Shown one piece after another: positions 1 through 6,172 of a stretch of 10,235 bases of DNA; within the stretch, counting starts at the first letter, position 1; every line of letters begins with the position of its first letter. The notes below the pieces were generated by a model that saw nothing but the letters and a program-made list of their open reading frames with translations, was not told the DNA's origin and made no database searches. Source of the stretch: an uncultured Pleurocapsa sp. (GTDB lineage Bacteria > Cyanobacteriota > Cyanobacteriia > Cyanobacteriales > Xenococcaceae); assembly GCA_937884735.1 (NCBI GenBank), contig CAKZYI010000028.1:1-10235 (forward strand), written 5' to 3'. Both the position numbers and the translations under genes were made by a program.

Positions 1-126
1 CAATATAGGGAATTTCCATTTATAAGTCAACCCCTTTTCAAGAAAAAAATTGAAATTATTTTTCTCTTTCTTCTCAAAGACGGTCGTGGTATCGTGTTTG
101 GGCAGATAATTAATTTGAATTTTTCT

Positions 127-1005
127 ATGTCTTTATCTTTTCAGGAAGTAATAGCTACTTTAAATGGTTTTTGGAGCGATCGCGGTTGTTTAATTGTTCA
201 GCCTTACGACACAGAAAAAGGTGCAGGGACAAAAAATCCTAGTACGTTTTTAAGAGCATTAGGCCCAGAGCCTTGGTCTGTCGCTTATGTTGAGCCTTGT
301 CGAAGACCTACTGATGGTAGATATGGAGAAAATCCAAATCGTTTTCAGCATTATTATCAGTATCAAGTTTTGATTAAGCCTTCTCCCAATAACATTCAAG
401 AGATATATCTAAATTCTTTAAAAGCATTAGGTATCAATCCAGAAGACCATGATGTTCGCTTTGTAGAAGATAACTGGGAAGATGCAGCGGTTGGTGCTTG
501 GGGTGCTGGCTGGGAGGTATGGCTGGACGGAATGGAGGTTACCCAATTTACTTACTTCCAACAGTGTGGAGGAATCGATTGCAGCCCCGTATCAATTGAA
601 ATTACTTATGGTTTAGAAAGATTAGCAATGTATCTTCAGAATGTGGATGCTATTACGAAGATTAAGTGGAACGATCTCCTTAATTATGGGGACATTTTTT
701 TACAAGGAGAAATAGAGCAATGTACTTATAATTTTGAAGCGTCCGATCCTGATTTATTGTTTAATTTATTTGTCCTTTACGAGAAAGAGGCACAGCAATT
801 AATTAACCGAGGTTTAGTATTGCCTAGCTTAGATTATGTATTGAAATGTTCTCATAGTTTCAACTTGTTAGATGCTAGAGGTGTCATCGCAGTTACAGAA
901 AGAACTCGCTATATTGGTCGAATTCGCAGTATGGCTCGACAAGTAGCTCAATTGTATTTGGAGCAAAGAGAAAGCTTAGGTTTTCCTCTACAAAAAGCTA
1001 GTTGA
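127..1005 (+). CDS. glyQ: Glycyl-tRNA synthetase alpha subunit
   Basis: Catalytic alpha subunit of the bacterial alpha2beta2 glycyl-tRNA synthetase, which charges tRNA-Gly in the cytoplasm with its GlyS partner (not in this window). The 292-residue product is close to the usual GlyQ length of about 300. Class II core motifs are clear: RRPTDGRYGENPNR (about residues 59-72), FVEDNWE, WLDGMEVTQFTYFQQ (about 132-146) and TYGLERLAMY (about 160-169), with FNLLDARG near the C-terminus. The frame opens upstream at a GTG (94), but the ATG at 127 is preferred because it gives MSLSFQEVIATL, where family members begin; the 11 extra residues have no family match I recognise. No strong Shine-Dalgarno sequence precedes either start. 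A HIP1 octamer lies inside at 176-183. The gene appears to be transcribed alone, since a hairpin and a new promoter follow it. Confidence 0.97.
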   Translation: MSLSFQEVIATLNGFWSDRGCLIVQPYDTEKGAGTKNPSTFLRALGPEPWSVAYVEPCRRPTDGRYGENPNRFQHYYQYQVLIKPSPNNIQEIYLNSLKALGINPEDHDVRFVEDNWEDAAVGAWGAGWEVWLDGMEVTQFTYFQQCGGIDCSPVSIEITYGLERLAMYLQNVDAITKIKWNDLLNYGDIFLQGEIEQCTYNFEASDPDLLFNLFVLYEKEAQQLINRGLVLPSLDYVLKCSHSFNLLDARGVIAVTERTRYIGRIRSMARQVAQLYLEQRESLGFPLQKAS

Positions 1006-1039
1006 TGACTCTAGAAGTTTTATACTTTGAAATTTGTTA

Positions 1040-1060
1040 CCTAAGCAATTTAGGCTTTTT
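1040..1060 (+). terminator. Short hairpin plus T-run after glyQ
   Basis: CCTAA (1040-1044) and TTAGG (1050-1054) form a 5-bp stem, extendable to 6 bp by a G-U pair, followed at once by CTTTTT. It sits 35 bases after the glyQ stop and ahead of the futA promoter, so a weak intrinsic terminator is a reasonable reading. The stem is short, and cyanobacteria often lack classic terminators. Confidence 0.4.
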
Positions 1061-1071
1061 ATTGAAGCTTA

Positions 1072-1100
1072 TTGAGAACAAATAGCAAAAAAAGTATGAT
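1072..1100 (+). promoter_or_regulatory. Sigma70-type promoter for futA cluster
   Basis: TTGAGA (1072-1077) and TATGAT (1095-1100) are separated by exactly 17 bases and match the -35 and -10 consensus at 4 or 5 of 6 positions each. The predicted transcription start, about 1106-1108, lies roughly 45 bases ahead of the futA ATG. No clear Fur box of the GATAATGATAAT type overlaps it, although iron control of futA would be expected from the family. Confidence 0.6.
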
Positions 1101-1104
1101 AGAA

Positions 1105-1130
1105 GTCTGAAAATATTTCAATCTTCAGAC
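1105..1130. promoter_or_regulatory. Inverted repeat at the futA transcription start
   Basis: GTCTGAA (1105-1111) and TTCAGAC (1124-1130) are perfect 7-base arms around a 12-base AT-rich centre. The centre also supports a competing short palindrome, TGAAA-ATA-TTTCA. The repeat begins at the predicted transcription start, so it could be a protein operator or a 5'-end hairpin in the futA mRNA. It does not resemble a Fur box or an NtcA site that I know. Its function is inferred from position only. Confidence 0.4.
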
Positions 1131-1151
1131 AATTGTATTATGTGAGTTTTT

Positions 1152-2405
1152 ATGAATAATCATATAAATAAGTTATCTCGACGTTTCTTTTTGACTATCA
1201 GTACAGCGGCTTTAATCGTTGCTTGCAATTCAGTTTCCAACGAACAATCAACAACACAAAACACAGAAGGTCAAATAGGTGGGCAAGTTAATATTTATTC
1301 TTCTCGCCATTACAATACAGACGACCAGCTATATGAAGGATTCACAGAGCAGACTGGAATTAAAGTCAACCTTATTGAAGGTAAAGACGATGAATTGATT
1401 GAAAGAATCAAAAGTGAGGGGGCCAATAGTCCTGCTGATATTTTGATTACTGTAGATGCAGGAAGACTATGGCGTGCAGAGCAAGCTGGTATTTTTGCTC
1501 CTGTAGAATCTGCAATCTTAACGGAAAAAATTCCTTCCCATTTACGTCATCCAGAAAATCTGTGGTTTGGCTACAGTAAAAGAGCGCGGGTAATTATGTA
1601 TAACAAGGACAAAGTAAATCCTGCTGAGATAGCTACATATGAAGATCTAGCAGATCCTAAATGGAAAGGAAAAGTTTTGGTGCGCTCTTCTAGCAACATA
1701 TATAATCAATCTCTAGTTGCAGGAATGATTGAAGAGAAAGGAGAAGAAGCTACCGTAGAGTGGATTGAAGGATTAGTGGCAAATTTGGCTCGTCCGCCCC
1801 AAAGCAACGACACAGGGAATATCGAAGCAGTTGCGGCAGGAATAGGCGATCTAGCTATTGCCAACACCTATTATTTGGCTAGATATGAAGAAAATCCAGA
1901 GGTATTTGATAAAGTCGGCGTGATATTTCCCAATCAGGAAAACAGAGGATCTCATGTCAACATCAGCGGTGCAGGAATGTTAGCTAACGCACCCAATCGA
2001 GAACAGGCGATCGCACTTTTAGAATATTTAGCTAACGTTGAAGCGCAAGAATTTTTTGCGTTGGGTAATAATGAATATCCTGTTGTAGAAGGAACTCCTT
2101 TAAATCCAGTAGTGGAAAGTTTTGGGAATTTTAAGGAAGATACAACAAATGTCTCATCCTATGGGAAAAATAATGCAGATGCGGTTAAGATTATGGATCG
2201 ATCGGGCTGGAAATATTCGCATCACTCAAAATTATATGAAAAATTTTCTCGGTTTAGCAGCTTTTACAAGTGTTTTGTTGGTAGATGGTATGGTGGCAAC
2301 TTCGTTACCAGTCGAAGCCAAATCTCCTTTGTCCATTGTTTACCCGCCTCTAGAGCATCAAACTGTTGCCGAGAAAATATTTTTTATTGGTACAGCACCA
2401 CCTGA
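1152..2405 (+). CDS. futA: FutA-type ferric iron-binding lipoprotein, run-on C-terminus
   Basis: Solute-binding protein of the Fut ferric iron ABC transporter. It binds Fe3+ outside the plasma membrane and hands it to FutB/FutC, which are not in this window. Residues 9-14 are a twin-arginine motif (SRRFFL), and a lipobox IVAC ends at Cys25, suggesting a Tat-exported lipoprotein. Family hallmarks are YSSRHYNTDD (His53 and Tyr54 as likely iron ligands), SEGANSPAD, the Tyr of IYNQSLV, the paired Tyr of ANTYY, and the ending KIMDRSGWK (residues 346-354). FutA proteins stop at this Gly-Trp-Lys. Here codon 355 (2214-2216) is TAT, one substitution from TAA or TAG, so the frame continues for 63 more residues. 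These contain four Cys and look like out-of-frame translation of the amidase signal peptide and N-terminus. The run-on overlaps the amidase gene by 170 bases. A true stop-loss mutation, a sequencing error or a tolerated extension are all possible. The ancestral product would be 354 residues. Promoter and operator candidates lie upstream. Confidence 0.93.
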   Translation: MNNHINKLSRRFFLTISTAALIVACNSVSNEQSTTQNTEGQIGGQVNIYSSRHYNTDDQLYEGFTEQTGIKVNLIEGKDDELIERIKSEGANSPADILITVDAGRLWRAEQAGIFAPVESAILTEKIPSHLRHPENLWFGYSKRARVIMYNKDKVNPAEIATYEDLADPKWKGKVLVRSSSNIYNQSLVAGMIEEKGEEATVEWIEGLVANLARPPQSNDTGNIEAVAAGIGDLAIANTYYLARYEENPEVFDKVGVIFPNQENRGSHVNISGAGMLANAPNREQAIALLEYLANVEAQEFFALGNNEYPVVEGTPLNPVVESFGNFKEDTTNVSSYGKNNADAVKIMDRSGWKYSHHSKLYEKFSRFSSFYKCFVGRWYGGNFVTSRSQISFVHCLPASRASNCCRENIFYWYSTT

Positions 2406-4059
2406 CAAACCAGTTTTTATTAACAACCAAAAAATAGATAATCGAAGTAATTCGGGACATTTTGCACCTAGTCTTCCTTTGAAAATAGGCGAAAACATTT
2501 TTAAAATTCGCTATCAAGAAGAAGAAGTGGAGATCAAAGTTATCCGTAACAGTAGTCAACCAAAAATTCCCCAAAAATTAGCCTTTAGTGAAAATTCTTT
2601 AATACCCAATGCAGACATTGCCCGTTTGCCCAACGAACCAATTTGTTTTGGTGTAGTAGCTCCTCCAGACGCTCAAGTAGCGGCAAAAATAGGTAGGAGT
2701 AAAATTGTTTTATTACCTCAAGTAGAATCTATTGAGCTACCTGCTAATTCGGCGGTATTGACTACAGAAAACAAACCAACTCGAAAATCTAGCATGGGTA
2801 GATACGAAGGATGTACTACCTTAGATTTTCCTCGCGATTATGGCAAACCCATATTTGAACTAGAACAAAATGGGGAAACAGTAACTCAAAAAGGGGAAGG
2901 CGAAATCAAAATTCTTTCTCCTAAAGATATTAGGGTGGTTGAAGTTGTTGCAGATGCAGGGGTAGCGAGGACAGGTGCAAGTACTAATTATTCTCGTTTA
3001 ACTCCTTTACCTAAAGGAAGTAGAGCTAGGGTAACAGGGAAAGAGGGAGAATGGTTACGACTCGATTATGGTGCTTGGATCAAAGCAGTAGAAACTAAAC
3101 CTGTACCTGGTAATATTCCGCCTCAATCAATAATTAGAGGGATTATTGCCAAACAACAAGAATCTTCTACAGAAATTGTTTTTCCTTTGCAATTACCCGT
3201 ACCAGTTGAAATTGAACAAAAAGAAGACAGGATTACTTTGTCTTTGCATAACACTACTGCCCAAACCGATACCATCCGTTTAGATCCAGATCCAATAATT
3301 AAACGTCTCGATTGGCAGCAAATATCGCCCACCCAAATTGACTACACTTTTGAACTTAATAAACAGCAACAGTGGGGTTATGATGTCTATTATGAAGAGA
3401 GTAGTTTGGTTTTATCTCTGCGTCATGCCCCTGAACCAAAACCTTTGTTAAATATAAATCGTTCGGTTACAGATTCAACAAATGCGCCTTTAATTGAAAA
3501 GCCTTTAAATAATATAGAAATACTTTTAGATCCTGGACATGGAGGAAAAGAACTTGGAGCAAGAGGACCTACAGGTTATCCTGAAAAGGATATTAATCTC
3601 TTGATAGCTAAATTAGTCGAACAAGAATTAACTGAATTGGGTGCAAAGGTTTATTTGACTAGAAAAGAAGACGTTGATGTCTCATTAAAAGAAAGAGTAG
3701 AAATAATTGATGAGATAAAGCCAGATCTGGCTATTTCTATTCACTACAATGCTTTGCCCGATAGTGGAGATGCAGAAAATACAAGGGGAATAAGTACTTT
3801 TTGGTATAACACTCAAGCACACCATCCTGCCGTATTTTTGCACAAATATTTAGTTGACAAATTGAATCGCGCAGATGCTGGGGTATTTTGGAATAATTTG
3901 GCTTTAACTCGCCCTCACACCGCACCGTCTATATTATTGGAATTGGGCTTTATGATTAATCCCGAAGAGTTTGAGTGGATTACAAATAGTGTAGAACAAA
4001 AAAAGCTAAGTAAAGCGATCGCAGAAGGAATTAAGGAATGGTTTGATTCTATAAAATAA
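2236..4059 (+). CDS. N-acetylmuramoyl-L-alanine amidase (Amidase_3)
   Basis: Exported zinc amidase that cleaves the bond between N-acetylmuramic acid and L-Ala of peptidoglycan. The open frame reaches back to an ATG at 2122, but that part lies inside futA. The ATG at 2236 is chosen because it begins a clear signal peptide (MKNFLGLAAFTSVLL, cleavage probably after PVEA). From this start the product is 607 residues: an N-terminal beta-rich region, an SH3b-like segment (about 265-325, containing GVARTGAS and GEWLRLDYGAWIKA), an AMIN-like region (about 335-405), then the Amidase_3 domain (about 428-605). Zinc and catalytic residues are present: His435 in DPGHGG, Glu450 in YPEKD, His503 in SIHYNA and Glu569 in LLELGFM. 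Domain content resembles cyanobacterial AmiC-type enzymes that act at septa, though the exact orthologue is uncertain. Only 22 bases separate the ancestral FutA Lys354 codon from this start, so the genes were probably neighbours in one transcript. No clear Shine-Dalgarno sequence is seen. Confidence 0.92.
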   Translation: MKNFLGLAAFTSVLLVDGMVATSLPVEAKSPLSIVYPPLEHQTVAEKIFFIGTAPPDKPVFINNQKIDNRSNSGHFAPSLPLKIGENIFKIRYQEEEVEIKVIRNSSQPKIPQKLAFSENSLIPNADIARLPNEPICFGVVAPPDAQVAAKIGRSKIVLLPQVESIELPANSAVLTTENKPTRKSSMGRYEGCTTLDFPRDYGKPIFELEQNGETVTQKGEGEIKILSPKDIRVVEVVADAGVARTGASTNYSRLTPLPKGSRARVTGKEGEWLRLDYGAWIKAVETKPVPGNIPPQSIIRGIIAKQQESSTEIVFPLQLPVPVEIEQKEDRITLSLHNTTAQTDTIRLDPDPIIKRLDWQQISPTQIDYTFELNKQQQWGYDVYYEESSLVLSLRHAPEPKPLLNINRSVTDSTNAPLIEKPLNNIEILLDPGHGGKELGARGPTGYPEKDINLLIAKLVEQELTELGAKVYLTRKEDVDVSLKERVEIIDEIKPDLAISIHYNALPDSGDAENTRGISTFWYNTQAHHPAVFLHKYLVDKLNRADAGVFWNNLALTRPHTAPSILLELGFMINPEEFEWITNSVEQKKLSKAIAEGIKEWFDSIK

Positions 4060-4067
4060 ATTTCGAT

Positions 4068-4080
4068 TGAGAAATTCTCA
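4068..4080. repeat. 13-bp perfect palindrome before tauE
   Basis: TGAGAA-A-TTCTCA is symmetric around 4074 and fills much of the 33-base gap between the amidase stop and the tauE start. A one-base centre rules out a normal hairpin over the full length, so a dimeric protein site would be more likely than an RNA structure. It could also be chance in AT-rich DNA. Confidence 0.3.
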
Positions 4081-4092
4081 TCCTAAATAATT

Positions 4093-4857
4093 ATGAATTG
4101 GTTGATTTTAGCTGTTAGTGGGGTGTTTTCAGGGATACTATCTGGATTGTTAGGCATTGGAGGAGGATTTATAATTGTCTCTTTATTAGTAGCTCTCGGC
4201 TATCCTCCCATCCAAGCTGTAGCAACTAGTAGCTTAGTCATTGTTTTGAGTTCGAGTACTGGCAGTTTTTATAATTGGCGTAGCGGCTATCTCGACCTTA
4301 AACGAGTAGTCTATATCGCTATTCCTGCGATTATCACAGCACAGTTGGGAGTATATCTAGCAGTTAAAATACCCGATTATTTTTTGTTGGGTATATTTAG
4401 CATTTTTCTCATCACCAATATATTTTTGATTCAGCTACGGAAAAAACTGGTAGCTGAAAATAAAAGATCTAACAACCATTTAAATCCTGTTCTTTCTAAA
4501 GTCGCTACTGGTAGTATTGCTGGTTTTTTAGCAGGTTTGTTGGGAGTAGGCGGTGGTGCAATTATGGTGCCTTTACAAATGTTGCTACTTAATGAGGATA
4601 TAAAAGTAGCTATTAGAACTAGCTTGGGAGTGATTGTTGCCGCAACCGTATCTTCCTGCGTAGTTCATGGCACTCAGGGAAATATTCTTTATTTTGAAGG
4701 TTTAACTTTGGGTATCGGCGGAATGGTTGGTTCTCAATTGGGTACTAGAGTATTACCCAAATTACCAGATTCTTTAGTTAGTCGGATTTTTGTCTTGTTT
4801 TTGGCATCGATGGCAGTATTAAATCTATGGCAAGCATGGAAAAGCTATACAATTTGA
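4093..4857 (+). CDS. TauE/SafE-family membrane anion permease
   Basis: Integral membrane protein of the TauE/SafE (formerly DUF81) family, whose characterised members export sulfite, sulfoacetate or related organosulfur anions. The substrate here is unknown. The 254-residue length is usual for the family. Two homologous halves are visible, each opening with the signature loop: GLLGIGGG at residues 18-25 and GLLGVGGG at 148-155, each followed by a conserved second helix (ATSSLVIVLSS and RTSLGVIVAAT). A polar loop (about 115-135) joins the halves. GSQLGTRVLPKLP near 213-225 is the usual second-half motif. About eight membrane segments are expected. It starts 33 bases after the amidase stop on the same strand, so cotranscription is likely; no functional link to iron uptake or wall turnover is evident. 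No strong ribosome-binding site is seen. Confidence 0.88.
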   Translation: MNWLILAVSGVFSGILSGLLGIGGGFIIVSLLVALGYPPIQAVATSSLVIVLSSSTGSFYNWRSGYLDLKRVVYIAIPAIITAQLGVYLAVKIPDYFLLGIFSIFLITNIFLIQLRKKLVAENKRSNNHLNPVLSKVATGSIAGFLAGLLGVGGGAIMVPLQMLLLNEDIKVAIRTSLGVIVAATVSSCVVHGTQGNILYFEGLTLGIGGMVGSQLGTRVLPKLPDSLVSRIFVLFLASMAVLNLWQAWKSYTI

Positions 4858-4870
4858 GTCTTTAATAAAT

Positions 4871-4923
4871 CTTTAACATCAAGCAAAATAAACCTTTAGA
4901 CAGTGCGATGGTGATGGTTAAAG
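4871..4923. repeat. Imperfect inverted repeat after tauE
   Basis: CTTTAACATC (4871-4880) pairs with GATGGTTAAAG (4913-4923) over 10 bp with one bulged G, around a 32-base loop. It lies just downstream of tauE and left of the mobile element. There is no T-run after the right arm, so it is a poor intrinsic terminator. It may be a chance pairing. Confidence 0.25.
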
Positions 4924-4953
4924 AAAGGGACTAATCGGTCGTGTGTAGCAAGT

Positions 4954-4961
4954 GAGTAGTG
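4954..4961. repeat. Left target-site duplication of MITE
   Basis: GAGTAGTG directly abuts the left terminal inverted repeat. Its partner GAGTAGCG (5131-5138) abuts the right one, with 7 of 8 bases identical. An 8-bp duplication is within the range made by several DDE transposase families. The mismatch suggests decay since insertion. Confidence 0.55.
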
Positions 4962-5130
4962 ATACTAAATCCTGTTGGTATAAGTTATTTAAAATTAATG
5001 GAATAGAAGATAGATTTGTCTCCTAGTTGAACATCTTTGATGTTCCCAGAATCTTCGATTCTGGACGAAGCATAGCTTCGTGTCTCCACGTCAAACCAAA
5101 TAAGTAACTTTGATGAATCGGATTTAGTAT
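4962..5130. mobile_element. 169-bp MITE-like non-autonomous element
   Basis: A perfect 11-bp terminal inverted repeat bounds the element: ATACTAAATCC (4962-4972) against GGATTTAGTAT (5120-5130). A second inverted block follows at the same distance of 9 bases on each side: AAGTTATTTA (4982-4991) against TAAGTAACTT (5101-5110), 9 of 10 paired. With the flanking 8-bp direct repeats this is the architecture of a miniature inverted-repeat transposable element. No reading frame of note lies inside, so movement would need a transposase from elsewhere. The parent insertion sequence family is not identified. The interior carries three abutting hairpins (5029-5081). It sits between convergent genes, where insertion would be harmless and could supply a two-way terminator. 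Confidence 0.72.
5029..5081. repeat. Three abutting perfect mini-hairpins
   Basis: Three hairpins follow one another with no spacer. The first is GAACATC-TTT-GATGTTC (5029-5045), the second CCAGAATC-TTC-GATTCTGG (5046-5064), the third ACGAAGC-ATA-GCTTCGT (5065-5081). Stems are 7, 8 and 7 bp without mismatch and every loop is 3 bases. The stems differ from each other in sequence, so this is not a simple tandem repeat. TGTCTCC occurs just before (5017-5023) and at the end (5081-5087) of the cluster. The structure reads the same on both strands, so it could end transcription from both tauE and bioY or shield RNA 3' ends. That role is inferred. Confidence 0.8.
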
Positions 5131-5138
5131 GAGTAGCG
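5131..5138. repeat. Right target-site duplication of MITE
   Basis: GAGTAGCG lies immediately outside the right terminal inverted repeat and matches the left flank GAGTAGTG (4954-4961) at 7 of 8 positions, in direct orientation. Confidence 0.55.
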
Positions 5139-5184
5139 ATAAGTCCTTATGCATCATGAATTTGAGCTTCCACGCGAACTTACT

Positions 5185-5979
5185 TCAAGTAAACATTACT
5201 TTTCTCATAACAAAAGCAATCAAGCTGATAGCGCACACCACAGCCATTTGCCCTGGAAGGGGTTGTAAAGAATAAATTACGATTCCTGACCAAAGAGATT
5301 CAATACCATCTCCCAAACCTATTAAAAAATACACTCCTATTAAGTAAATAAGCCCAATAAGATGAATGGTAATTAATCCAACCATGCAGCTAGCAATTAA
5401 AGAGGAAAATTTAACTAAGGTTTGAAATGCCAACCAGCCACAAATCCAAGCACCAAAAACAAAGCCGAGTAGATAGCCAAAATTTGGCTGTTGTAAATAT
5501 TCTAGACCGCCACCGCGAGCGAATATGGGTAGTCCCAGTAGACCTAACAAAATATATCCTAGCTGAGAGAATAAACCTGCGTTTTTTCCTCCTAGACAAG
5601 CAATTAGTAATACTGCTCCCACTTGATAGCTGACTCCTAAAGTTTGAACCTCAAAGCCATCACTAAACCAAGACCAAGGTGCAGGAAAACTATAGGCTGG
5701 GAAAAAAGTTCCAGCCACGGTCAATACTAGACCCATAGCTGCCCAGAGTAGAACTTCTGGAAGAAGAGGGGCGTATGCTCGATTCGGCTTGTCTAATCTA
5801 AGATCTAACTGATCCCTTAGCCATTTATTTTCTTGCTGTAAGGTGTCTAATTTTTGCTGTTTTTGACTAATAAGTTGCTGCAATCTGTCAATAATTGCTT
5901 TGACCGTATTGGGGGTAATTCTCCATTCATAATCACTGATGTCTGAGTTAGGCTTGGATAGTTCTTTTAGGTTAGCCAT
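5185..5979 (-). CDS. bioY: BioY-family biotin transporter with N-terminal coiled coil
   Basis: Substrate-binding membrane S-component for biotin uptake, which works alone or with an ECF energising module; no ecfA or ecfT gene is in this window. The membrane domain (about residues 72-260) carries BioY features: LGVSYQVGAVLL, LGGKNAGLFSQLGYILLGLLG, the glycine-rich FARGGGLEYL and FGYLLGFVFGAW. BioY proteins are usually about 200 residues; this one has 264. The extra part is a soluble N-terminus of about 70 residues. Residues 30-58 show an unbroken a/d heptad pattern (I30, L33, I37, K40, L44, L47, N51, L54, L58). The Asn at an 'a' position is typical of parallel two-stranded coiled coils such as leucine zippers. 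Met1 is kept as the start because the next Met is residue 82, inside the first membrane helix. No convincing promoter is visible on the minus strand; a 14-bp tandem repeat lies 36 bases upstream. The stop lies 47 bases from the MITE's right duplication. Confidence 0.87.
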   Translation of the reverse strand: MANLKELSKPNSDISDYEWRITPNTVKAIIDRLQQLISQKQQKLDTLQQENKWLRDQLDLRLDKPNRAYAPLLPEVLLWAAMGLVLTVAGTFFPAYSFPAPWSWFSDGFEVQTLGVSYQVGAVLLIACLGGKNAGLFSQLGYILLGLLGLPIFARGGGLEYLQQPNFGYLLGFVFGAWICGWLAFQTLVKFSSLIASCMVGLITIHLIGLIYLIGVYFLIGLGDGIESLWSGIVIYSLQPLPGQMAVVCAISLIAFVMRKVMFT

Positions 5980-6014
5980 AGACTGAAGCTCTTGAGGGCA
6001 TTTCCCAGTGTAGC

Positions 6015-6042
6015 TTTAGTTAATAGTTTTTAGTTAATAATT
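6015..6042. repeat. Two-copy 14-bp tandem repeat upstream of bioY
   Basis: TTTAGTTAATAGTT (6015-6028) is followed directly by TTTAGTTAATAATT (6029-6042), 13 of 14 bases identical. It lies 36 bases upstream of the bioY start in a 193-base gap after nusB. Next to it, GTTGAA (6052-6057) and TTCAAC (6066-6071) form a 6-bp hairpin that competes with CAGTT/AACTG (6043-6047, 6056-6060). It could be a regulator-binding array or strand-slippage debris. Confidence 0.45.
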
Positions 6043-6172
6043 CAGTTGCAAGTTGAACTGTAAGATTCAACACAGGCCAAAAATTATTATTTTCACATTG
6101 GTTTGCTAACCTCTTATTGGTTTATTAAAGCTTCTATACTAAAAGACAAATTTTAAGCAATTGAACGGTTGA

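Noticed and set aside
36..55. TTTCAA/TTGAAA inverted repeat with A-rich loop before glyQ
   Set aside because: It is a 6-bp stem of mostly A-T pairs in AT-rich DNA. No upstream gene is visible for it to terminate and no operator resemblance is seen.
94..126. GTG start giving GlyQ 11 extra N-terminal residues
   Set aside because: The family starts near the ATG at 127 (MSLSFQEV...). The extra residues have no recognisable match and no Shine-Dalgarno sequence supports the GTG.
2122..2235. Amidase start at the ATG at 2122
   Set aside because: This would place 38 charged residues, encoded inside the conserved FutA C-terminus, ahead of a clean signal peptide. The ATG at 2236 gives a normal exported protein.
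2350..2574. Minus-strand 74-residue frame over the futA/amidase junction
   Set aside because: It is antisense to the amidase N-terminus, has no motif and has the composition of a shadow frame.
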